From: Dryocosmus kuriphilus
Taxonomy: Eukaryota; Arthropoda; Insecta; Hymenoptera; Cynipidae
Reading direction: 5' to 3'
Assembly: GCA_038277395.1 (NCBI GenBank)
Contig: CM076190.1
Location: forward strand, 182,654,001 to 182,718,000
Length of the DNA stretch: 64,000 nucleotides
Within the stretch, counting starts at the first letter, position 1. Every line of letters starts with the position of its first letter. A model generated the notes under the pieces. That model had not been told where the DNA came from and made no database searches. It worked only from the letters and a program-made list of their open reading frames with translations. This document shows, piece by piece, positions 32,839-44,800 of the stretch. The position numbers and the translations under genes are program-made.

Positions 32839-35800
32839 CTGTGAATTTAAAAAAATTCCTTTCTTCAGAAGCCCTTCAAATATCTCTCTATATTATAAGA
32901 AGATATCGTCGTCGCTGTTTCAAAATTCAAGACCCAGTGTCATATTACCCCAATTATTGCCATACATACCATGGCATACATGCCCCAGATAACAATCGTG
33001 CGAGGCACGTTACCCGCACGGCGTGCGAGGCACGTCACCTGCACGGCGTGCGAGGCACGCGGTGCGTGTAGAGTGCGGTTCATACGTGTAGCATTTTATG
33101 CGAGGCACATACGTGCGAAGCATATGCGTCGCACAATGTGAGAGGCACGTACGTGCGAGAAATATGCCTCGCATTCTGTGATAGGCATCTATCTATGCAC
33201 AAAATATTATTGATTTGTCTATTTTTAGATGATGGTAATGTAAAATTGTGATATAGTACAAATAATTAGTGTCAATAATTTCTTGCAGAAAAAAGAAAAA
33301 TTAAAAACTCCTGAAATATGAATTTAAATTTTATAATAATATTTTTAGTTTACTAATATCGATAGACTAATGTAAAGATCGAATTTTTACAAGTAAGACA
33401 TTTAAAAATAATATGTTACAGTTACTTTGACTATTTTTAAAAGGTTTTTTTTAATTTAAACGAAATTATATATTTAAGTTGGTTTGTAATGTTCCCGCGT
33501 GATCACGTGGTTAGAATAAACTTGAACATGGCGTTTCTTTTCTTTGGTTAGGGCTAGGTTGTTCGGATCGCAGTTGTTGTTAATTCTTTATTTTCGTTTT
33601 CGCAAGAAACTTTTTTCAAAATTGAAGGAATTCTGACAGGTAAGTTAAATAACATTTATTCTTAAAGGTTTCTACCCTGACATGCGTTTTTTTTTACTTT
33701 CAAAAGTGAAAGCTACAATGTAAACAGTGTGTTTAGTTTACCGCGTTTACCGAACTGATTTATATAACCTCAAATATTAAAAAAAAACACGATGTCATAA
33801 ATTATATAAATAAAATGCACCATATTTAAAAAGAAAAAGAAAATGTCATTATGTGTCACTATATGCTTATCAACATTTCATATAATCCCAACAACAATGC
33901 AACAATTAATTTTTTTGCAAATTTTTGGATGTCGCGCAAAGCATATAATTACCTACAATTTGAAAGGGAAACTTGAATGTGGGTTAATATAATCAAAGAT
34001 TTTTATTATATGAATAATAATTCATTTTTATTTCCGAGGCAGCCAAAGATTCTATTTTTTTACCGGTCAAACAAACAAAGCTCAATTTACTTCCGAAATG
34101 CAGGAAGTCCTAAGCGCGATGAAACAAACGTTTCGGAACTCGTTAAGGAAATCTACACCGAAAACGCCGACTGAAGAAAAAATCGTGGAAAGGATAAACG
34201 AGTTAGAAAAAGAAATTAAAAATTCCGAAGACGAATCTGATAATGAAAAAGAAGATTTTAGATTTGAGTCTTTATAAAGCTGAAATAAGTCATATTCTTT
34301 ATTTAAATTTGTATCATAATCATTTTCGTTGATACATCTAGGTGGACGATATTTAAAATTTAATTTTACGATATACAGTTACATGAGAATTAATACTGAA
34401 ATGTTTGCATTAAATTAATCACAACTTCATGTTTTTTCACGTGAACTTAAAATAAAAAAGTTGAAGTAACTAATACTGCCCACCTAGGTGAGTTGAGACA
34501 TAAGCCACGAAGATTTTATTTTATAGAAAAGGAGGAAATTGAATTTAAATTTTAGCCTTCGTGCATCTAGGTGGACGGTATTTTAAATTTAGTTTTACGG
34601 TACATTGGTCTACAAGAGTTAATTATTAAAATAATTAAAATGGTTTATTTAATAAACTTAAATTATCAATCTACTTTAATAGATATTGTTATTTCTATTT
34701 TATAGTGTTTTTGCTTCCGGCTTGAAGAAATGTTGCAATTCTTTGTTTGAATTTAAAAAAAATTTCTATAAAATTAATTTGTTTTTAATTTTATTAGTAA
34801 CAATAGCATTCAAATATAAAAATTATATCCTTTTCAATGCAATCGCATTTTGCTCGCACGCATGCGAGTCGCACGACGTGCGAGCGATATGACCCTCAAT
34901 TGAGGACGCACCTGCGTGATCAGATGCGCGCACGTCATGCGGGTTTATCCGCACGTGTGCCTCCACCATGCGCGCATCGTGCGGACATTTTGTTATCTTG
35001 GTGTTTATTTTTACGCATTATTCAGTTGAGGAACCTATCCGGTTGAGGTCACTCTCCCCTATATCGATACTCTCCATGTTAAAAGAACCACTCTTGCGGT
35101 GGGATGGGCTTCTAAAACGATCACTTTAGCGTTAGTCGTTTAAAAGAACCACTTTGTGTTTTGAGTTGGCCCCTCGTTTAATTAGTATATTAATTTCAAT
35201 TATTTTGAATTTATATTAAATTCATATTGAATTCTTTTGAATTCATATTGAGTCCCTTTTCATTCTGTTATATTTCTTGGAATGCTTTTAAACTCAGTCA
35301 AAATCTTTTGAATACCTTGGAGTTCTTTTAATATTTCTTCAATTCAACGCGCTCGAGGAATTTCAAGAGTTTTAATGAATTTGCTGAATTCCAAGAAATT
35401 CCCAGAAATTTGAAAATTTTTAAAGGAATTTAATGAATTTCACGAATTTTAATGAATTAAAAGAATTTCAAAAATGTTCAAGGAATTTAAAAAAATGGAA
35501 GAATTTTAATGAATTTCAAGGACTTTTAAAGAATATGAATAATTTCAAGGAATTTAAACGAATTCAACGCAATTGAGTATTTCCAAGAATTTTCAATTTC
35601 CAGAAATTCCTTGAAAATTCTCGCATTCCTTGGAATTCCTCGAATTCCTTTGCATTCTTTAAAAAATTAGAATTCCTCAAATTCCTCGAACTCCTTAAAA
35701 TTCTTGAACTTTCTTAAGGTTCCTCGAATTACTTAACATTTCTTAGAATTCTTCGAATTCCTTAAAATTCATTGAAATTCTTCAGATGTGTTAAAATTCC

Positions 35801-38800
35801 GCGCAATGTCTCAAATTCCTTAAAAATACTTGAAATTCACCCAATTCTTTGAAATTCCTTGAATTCCTTGAAATTTTTTGAAAATTCTAGGAATTCGTAA
35901 AAATCCTTGGAATTTGACAAATTTCTTGGATTTCGTCAAATTCTTTGAAATTCGTCAAATTCCTTAAAATTCCTTCAAAATCATCAAATTTTTTTCAATT
36001 TCTTCAAATTACTCAAAATCCTTAAAATTCCTTAAAATTTATTGAAATTCTTTGAAAGTACTTGAAAATTCTTGGAATTCGTCAAAATTTTTGTAATTCG
36101 TCAAATTTCTTTGAATTCTTCAAATTGTTTTGAGTGCCTTAAATTTTTTCAAAACTCAATTTCCTTGAGATTCCTTCAAATTTCTCGAGTTCCTTGAAAT
36201 GCCTTGAAAAATTTTTAATTCCTTTACATTTCTTGGAATTCCTCGATTGCATTGAAATTCTTCGAATTAATTAAAATTCCTTAAAGTTCATCGAATTCCT
36301 TGGAAATTTCTGAATTTCTTTAAATCCCTTGAAATTCCTTAAACTTTTATAAACATCCTTGAAAATTTTTAAGTTCCTTGGAATTCAGCAAATTCCTTGA
36401 AACTCTTGAACTTCCTCGAATGCATTGAATCCCTCAAATATGTTTAATTACTTGAAATTCTTCAAATTCCTTGTAATTGCTTTTTGATGTCAAACGCAAG
36501 AGCAGTTCTTTTAACATTGAGATCTGAATTCTTAGGGGTGCCACCGTAGGAAAAATAAAGATGGCTGACATAAGTGGTAAATTTTAAATATTTACACGCG
36601 TTAGTGTCGAAAAAATTGTTCCCTTTAGTTTAAAATACTTTTAAAAGCACTTTTACGCAATACTTATTCGAAAAATATAAAGTTCTTTGCTTGCAAACAT
36701 TGTTGCGCTATGAAGTTGAAGAAAAAATACCTAAAAAGCAAAAATTCCTATAGCTGTCAACTGTTCGACACAATGACAAAACTCTTTAGCACTACTATTA
36801 TACAGGTAAGTAATCATTTATAGAATTACATATTAATTTTAGTACGCAGTAAGTCTAATTATCAATAATGCAATTGACGTTTGGTAAGTTGTCGAAATAC
36901 ACAATTTGTAAAAATCTATGTGTATTTTTTGAGGTTAGAATCGTCATCGATCATTTTAAAAAGAATATTTTTTCCTTTTTACATATGTCTGAAAATACAA
37001 ACTCCTTTCTAAAAGAACATAGTAAGTAATTTTTTAGAAAATTAACTATAAATTGTGTTTTAAAATTAGATTTGAAAATATCTAACAATACTTTCAAAAA
37101 GATCATTAGAATTTTGATACAATGTGCATTCAATAGAATTGAAGAAAGCATTAATTAAAATCTTTCTTGTTTAAATATATTTTAAAATACAAGTTTGTAA
37201 AGAAAAAAGAAAAAAATGTAGTCCTTTAAAGGCACGGGATTCGAACCTCAAAAAATAAAATACACTTTTAGATTTTAAGATTTTGACGAACTTACCAAAT
37301 GTCAATCGAATTATTGATAATTAGACTTACTGCGTATAACATTTAATTTTATGAATTATTATTTATACCTGGATAGTAGCAGTCTTCGTTTACAAAATGC
37401 AATATGAGCCCACCCGTATTCTCATAGTAACATTTTTGCCCGTTTTCAACACTTTCTCATTTATTTCGGCGATCTATTTTACAGGTTCACTAGTAAACTT
37501 TTTACTACAACTAATGTATTATGTGGCGGAAAAGAGAAAAAAAAAAACAAAGAGTATTACGCTTATGTGCAAAAAAACACCCATAAATAGAACAAGAAAT
37601 TTTGCTTTTTGAGTCTTTTTCCTTTAACTCCACACCGCAGAAATGTTTGGAAGCAAAGAACTTTATATTATTCGAATTATTATTGCCTCAAAGTGCTTTT
37701 AAAAATATTTTGAACTAAAAGAAACGAATTTTTCAATTCTAGGGCATGTAAATATTTAAAATGTACCTACTTACGTCAGACATCTTTATTTTTCTTATGG
37801 TGGCGCCTCCAAGAATTCCGATCCCAATGGAGATATGGATATATTCGGTGATGATTGATTTCTTGAAATTGATTATTAGTGATTACTGATGGATGTACCT
37901 TCATTTCTCATGTACTCAGTACAATTTTGATGAAATGTAACAGTATATTTATAATGTATATAAAATACAAATAAATAAAAGTACTTACAGGCCAGTTTAA
38001 CGTTTCCTACAGCATAAGCCGAGGCAGCTCGAGGCTTATGCGTTACAAGAGCCAATTCTCCCAAATAACCACCAGATGGGATGCGATTTACCTAAAAAGA
38101 TAAGAGAGATAATTTTAATTAATTATTAAAATACTCGTAATATTTATAATATCATTGAAGTTATTCTTGTGTTCTCGGCATTATATGAAATCGTATGATT
38201 TACTTTATAAATAAAATAGAAAAGTACCTCTACTTCACGACCGTTGTCTCCCAAAATTGTAATCCTGACAACGCCATCTTCGACGAAGTACATTCCATCG
38301 GCCGAATCGTCTTGTTTGATAATTCGCTCTCCATCGGAAAATTGTTTTGGAACGAGTGCATCTGCCAAGTTCATCCGCTCATATTGCTACAAAATTAAAA
38401 ATTAAAATTAAATTTAAAACCTTACGAAAGGCAGAATGAAACTAAAATATTACTTAGTGTCTTTATTTTCTAAAGAGACATTTCATTCATTCATTTATTT
38501 ATTTATACTCTCTCCCTTTTACGGGTTGAAAGTCTTCACAAAATCATTACATATGTTTACAATCCAATTCCTCAAACTATATTCTCCCTTATCGTTCTCT
38601 TACACTATTAGGTACATATTTTCTTATCCTATTCTTAAATTTATTCTTAAATTTATACGCTTGCGATCGAGACCAGGACTTCCGTTTCCTCTTACCTTTG
38701 CCAATCTATAATTGGTAATTACTTTTTCGGTTCTACTTTATATTTTTAATATCTTTTAACTACACCATGAGACCTTTTCTTTCTCTTAACTTTTCCAGCT

Positions 38801-41800
38801 TCTTCATCCATCCCTCCCCCTGTCCATTCCCATTCAGAATCTCTTTCACTCTCTCTTCCACACTCTTCCATTCTCCTTCGTCTCCTGTACATCTCTCTAA
38901 CACATGCACACATGTTTCCTGTTCATACCCACATACTCTACAACGATTCTCCTCCTCATTCATCCAGTACCTACACTCTCTTACACCCTCTCCTATTCTA
39001 AATCTTATCACTCTGTTCCATTTACTCTCTTTCTTTATCCTTCCCAGATACTCTGGCTCTCCTTCCCACTTAACCATCTTGTACCAACTGTTGTACCTCG
39101 ACTCCAAGATTTTTCTCCATCTTTCCTCACCTTGTCTAGCCAGAATCTCTTCCTCTATACTCTCTATACTCTCTACTCCCAACATTCATACTCCATTCTC
39201 TCCTCCTTGCGTACCTTTCTCCTTCCCATTTCGACCGTCCCATATTCCCCCTTCTTTCTTTGTCTTCTATCTCCCTTAAACACGCTTGTGCTACCTTACT
39301 TTCTTCCCCCCTACTTAGCTTTTCCCCAAAATTCCATGCCCTTTTTAGTTGCCTTACCACCATTTTTTCTCGGCCTAACTCTTCCCTCCTCAGCATATAA
39401 CCTGGACAGCTCCATCCTAACCCCATGACCCATCTCAGAAATTTCTCCTGCATGCTTTCTACTCTCTTATATTCCTTCCATCCCCATATTTCTGTTCCAT
39501 AACTTACCAATGACCACACTAACACATCAAACATCCAAACTCTCATTCTCCAATCATCCTTGAACCTCCTCTTTCCTATGCCCCACACTTGGCCCATTAC
39601 CTTGCTTCCACTTTCCAATCTCTTTCTCACCTGCAGTTCTTTTCCTCCTCCTGTTTCGAACCAAAAGCCTAGATAACAAAACTCTTCTACCAGTTCCACC
39701 ACCTTGCCATTCATCTTCCATTCATACTCTATTCTATTTTCTAAAGAGTCAAAATTCTAATGTGTTGAGAGGAAAGAAAGTTAAATAGAGACACAAACTT
39801 AGAAGCCTTAAAATGTTTTTATATACGGAACCTTCTTTAAATTTGAAAACTTTAAATTTTAAAAGCTTTTAAATTGAAGATTGAGAGCAGTTCGTTTAAA
39901 ATGCATTCAAGGCAAAAGTGAAACACTTAAAACTTTTCGCACTTTTAAAACTGAACGGAAGTTAGGTAACACTTTCACTTTCTATTTTGCATCTGCCATT
40001 TTTTATTTATGTCGTTCTATTTCGTATGATTTTCTAACTTCCCAGTAGATTTTTGTTTTGTTTTGTAATTTTCTAAGATTTATGATTTTTTGCCATTAAT
40101 CGGACACTAACACCAAATACACATTATATTATATTGAGAAAATCCATTTCAATTAATACAATGAAGTTCGATAGTTTGAAATTTGTAATTTTTTGTTTAA
40201 AAAATTATATTTGTTAGTAAAATTTCGTAACCATCGAATAAAAGCAATAAATTTTAGTTTCTAGTACGTGTCTACAACCAAATTTCGCCCACCAAATTCC
40301 CGGTTATTTCCCTGGTTTTATCCCAATTATAAATACAAACATCGAATTTCCACACTTTTCTACTTTTTTAATACTTTTTTAGAGAAGGCTACTTTTTTGC
40401 TTTTTTCGCTACTTTTCTCAATTAAAAGATACTTCTTTTAGTGACGCGATATAAAACATTGATTGTTCTAAAAAATTTCAGTCTTGTTTAATACTGGTTT
40501 TTAAAACTCCCTTACAAACAAAAAAAAAAAAAATATATATATATAGAAAATTCAGTACAGGCCCGTAATGATTTCCTATAATGATTTTCTTATTTATATT
40601 TTATCATCTGTTCGCGATTCTAGAAAAATCACTATAGAAAATCATTATAAGAAATCAGTATAGAAACAAATAATGCTAAAACATTGAAAAAATTAATTCA
40701 AAAGAACAAAAAACTAGAAAAAATTATTTATTTGTTCATTTAAAGCAGGACTTTAAAGATTTTCAAAGGATTCTCAGGAATTTAAAAAAATTTGAAAGAT
40801 TTTAAGTTATTTTAAAAGGTCCCAAAGAATTTCAAGAGATTTCGAAATATTTCAAGGGATTTTACGGTATTTCAGTGAATTTCACGAGATTTAAAGGATT
40901 TTATTGAGTATCCAAGCATTTCGAAGATTTATAGGAAATCAAACGTTTGTTTCTTTAAGAAAACTTTAATGAATAAGTGTAATTCAACTCATATTCAAGG
41001 GATTTAACAAATTTCAGGGGATTTCAAAGAATATTGTAGTATTTTAAAGATTTCAAGAGATTAGAAATGTATTTAAATGGATTTCAAAATTTTTAAAGAA
41101 TTTGATTGGATCTCTAAGGATTTCAAAGATTTCAAGGATTTTAAATGCTTTTCACTTATTTCAATGGATCTGTACAATTTCCAAACATTTTAAGGGATTT
41201 TATCGGATCCCAATGAATTTCTAGGGAACTTTGGGAATAAATTAAATTTTACTTCAAGGTACTTCTACGTATTTCAACGATTTGAAGAGATATTAAGGAA
41301 TTTAAAAAATGACAAAGGATTTTAAAGATTTTAAGTTATTTAAAATATACCAAAGATATTTAAGAGATCTTAAGGTATTTCAAAAAATTTCACAAGATTT
41401 AAAGGATTTTATTGAACTTACAAGGATTTCAAAGATTTCTAGGGATTTGAACGATTTTTTAAAGAGAAATTGAATGAATAAGTTTAATTTAATTTATATT
41501 TAAGAGATTTTTAAAGGTTTCTACTTATTTCAATTGATTTTTTAAGATTTCAAAACATTTTAAGAATTTTTAAGGGTTTCAACGAATTTTTAGTGTACTT
41601 TAGAGAATAAATTTAATCTTATTTCAAGGGATTTCTACGGATTTCAACGATTTTAAGTTTATTTAAAAATATTCCACAAAGTTTCAAAAGATTTTAATGA
41701 ATTTTGCGATATTTCCACAGATTTTAAGGGATTTTTAGCTACTTCAAGGAAACTCACAAGATTTAAAGGATTTTATTGAATCTACAAGGATTTCAAAGAT

Positions 41801-44800
41801 TTCTAGGGATTTGGACGTTTTTTTAAAAGAAAAATTGAATGAATAAGTTTAATTTAATTTATATTTAAGAGATTTTTAAAGATTTCTACTTATTTCAATT
41901 GATTTTTACAATTTTAAAATTTTTTAAGAATTTGTAAGAGTTTCACCGAATTTTTAGTGCACTTTAGGGAATAAATTTAATTTTATTACCAGGGATTTCT
42001 ACGGATTTCAACGATTTCAAAATTTCTTCTAAAGAATTTCAAGAGATTTTAAAGAATTTAATGATATTTCCAAAGATTTCAAGGGATTTTAAGATATTTC
42101 AATCAATTTCACAAGATTTAAACGACTTCCTTGAATCTTCAAGAATTTCAAAGACTTCAAGGGATATTTACGATTTCCAAAGATTTCAGGGAATCATGTG
42201 GGATTTCAACGAATTCCTAGAGAACTTCGGAAACAAAATAAAATTTTTTCTACGGATTTTACCGATTGCAATAAACAATAAGGAATTTCAAGAGATTTCA
42301 AAAATTTCAAGCGTTTCAAAGAATTTTGTAGTATTTTCAGAGATTTGAAGGAATTTTGAGGTATTTCAAGGAATCTTCCGAGATTTAAAGGATTTTATTT
42401 AATCTCCAAGAATTTCAAAATTTTCAAGAGATTTCAATAGATTTCGACGATTTCAAAAGATTTCTACCAATTTCAACGATTTCAAGAGATAATCAGGAAT
42501 TTAAAAAGTGTCAAAAGATTTTATAGATCTTAAGTTATTTCAAAAGATTTGAAAGGACTTCAAGAGATTTAAAAAAAATTCAAGGAATTTCAGAGAATTT
42601 TGTAATATTTTCAAAGAGTTCAAGGGATTTTAAGGTATTTCAAGTAATTTCACAAAATTTACACGACTTCCTTGAATCTTCAAGAATTTCAAAGACTTCA
42701 AGGGATATTTACGATTTCCAAAGATTTCAGGGAATCATATGGGATTTCAACGAATTCCTAGAGAACTTCGGAAACAAAAATAAAATTTTTTCTACGGATT
42801 TTACCGATTGCAATAAACAATAAGGAATTTCAAGAGATTTCAAAAATTTCAAGCGTTTCAAAGAATTTTGTAGGTAGTATTTTCAGAGATTTGAAGGGAT
42901 TTTAAGGTACTTCAAGGAATCTTCCGAGATTTAAAGGATTTTATTTAATCTCCAAGAATTTCAAAATTTTCAAGAGATTTCAATAGATTTCGACGATTTC
43001 AAAAGATTTCTACCAATTTCAACGATTTCAAGAGATAATCAAGAATTTAAAAAGTGTCAAAAGATTTTATAGATCTTAAGTTATTTCAAAAGATTTAAAA
43101 GAACTTCAAGAGATTTAAAAAAATTCAAGGAATTTCAGAGAATTTTGTAATATTTTCAAAGATTTCAAGGGATTTTAAGGTATTTCAAGTAATTTTACAA
43201 GATTAAAATTTTTATTGAATCTTCAAAGATTTCAAGCCATTTAAAGGGATTTCAACGAATTTCTAGTGAACTTGAAATAAATTAAATTTTATTTCAAGGG
43301 ATTTCTACGGATTTCGACGATTTCAAAATGTATGAAAAAATTAAAAAATTTTTTTAAGGATTTAAAAGATTTTAAATTATTTAAAAAGATTCCAAGAATT
43401 TCAAGAGATGTTAAAAATTTTGGAGGATTTGAAATAATTTTGTAGGATTTTCAAACATTGAAAGGAATTTCAAAAAATTTCACAAGATTTAAGAAATTTC
43501 AATGATTTTGGGTTAAATATTATGAATAGATTTTAAAGAATTTCTAAGATTTGTAAGGATTTTAAGAGATTTTGTGGGATTTCTAGAGAGTTGTGCAGAA
43601 TAAATTTAAATTATTTTATTTTCAACGAATTTTATATGATTTCTATATATATTGAATTATTTCAGTGATATTAAAAAACTTCAAAGGAATTTAAAACGGC
43701 TTAACAGATTTCAAGAGATTTCTACGGCATTTAACAGATTTCAAAGATTTTATTTGATTTAAAAATATTTCCAAATGTATGAAGGGATTTCAAGAGATTC
43801 CACGGGATTTTCGTTCAAGATATTATTTAATACTAATTGGTGAATATTTCTTTATTGTCAGTGTTTCTATATTCAACACAAATTTTACTAAAAATGTAAT
43901 AAAAACATTAAGCGAATATTCTTGATCATTACAAATTTTCAATCTCTAGTTTTTAACGGATCTTTACGTTTCGGCACTCAAAGAGTTCGAAAATTACAAA
44001 ATTTTGTCGGTGTCTGTCTGGTTACCTGAATTTTGTTGCCCACGCTAACTTTTAAGGGATTTTTCAAATCAAATCAGCCTTCAATATACTTTTTTAGAGT
44101 CCTAAAACTAAGGTCAAATTCGTCAGCCAGGTTAATCCAACCAAAATTAAAAAATTTAGAGCAGTTTCAAAATTAAAAGAAAAATTTTCTTCTGATTTTC
44201 AAAAATTTTCGCCAAAGTTCCTGATAGATGACAAAAAAGATTTGCATATTATCTTAATGATATTTTTTAATTCGATGCAAATTAAAAAATCTGCCCGGTT
44301 CGCGGGCACATTCTCATCGCGCGCTTCGCGCGATGTATGAGCGCGCCTGAGGCGCGCGTCTATTGGCACTCGCGCTTCGCGCTCGATAGATTATTCACCT
44401 CGCGCTACGCGCTCGGTGTTTATGGATCGTATAAACCTTTAAATTAAAAATTACAAAAGAAATTATTTTACTTAAAGCTCTATCGCCCTTAAGGAATACA
44501 TTCTCATTATGACACTCGCGCTTCGCGTTCGATAATTACATTTTTTTTAAAATACATTGGTGAAGTTTTTTTTGTGATTTTCCAAATTTTCACAATACAG
44601 GATTTCAATTCTTAAAAGTAAAACGATGAATCTTATAAATACATTTTGTAGCTCTTTCCAAGGTGAACAATTCTGCTTGTTAATATTTTCTCATATCTTG
44701 CATAGTTTTGCTGAAAAGTGGTTTTCTTTATATTTCATAAAATATTTCACGAATAACTCAAAAACTACGCGTCTGCTCAAAAAAATGATAGAGAGCAAAT

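Larger units (their letters stand above)
32986..35003. mobile_element. Possible 2-kb TIR element with GTGCGAGGCACG subterminal repeats
   Basis: Inverted ends CCCAGATAACAA (32984-32995) and TTGTTATCTTGG (34990-35001 region) bound a unit lying in the last Pka-R2 intron. Just inside the left end GTGCGAGGCACGT-like palindromes recur about seven times (32998-33185), and GC-rich CGCACG/GTGCGAG repeats lie inside the right end (34850-34985). The interior has a candidate spliced small gene on the plus strand. The termini resemble those of the 21652 MITE (CCCAGACAGCA). No target duplication was found, so the boundaries are tentative. Confidence 0.45.

Noticed and set aside
37225..37255. tRNA-like B box on the minus strand (GGTTCGAATCC)
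   Set aside because: No A box, acceptor stem or anticodon arm at the right distance upstream, so not a tRNA and no clear SINE.
38767..39428. Plus-strand open frames of 170-174 residues
   Set aside because: They are antisense to the LINE coding sequence, with Ser/Leu/Pro-rich composition expected from the opposite strand.
42061..42348. 95-residue frame in the minisatellite
   Set aside because: Translation of the repeat unit (RDF, FQ, ISK periodicity). Not a gene.
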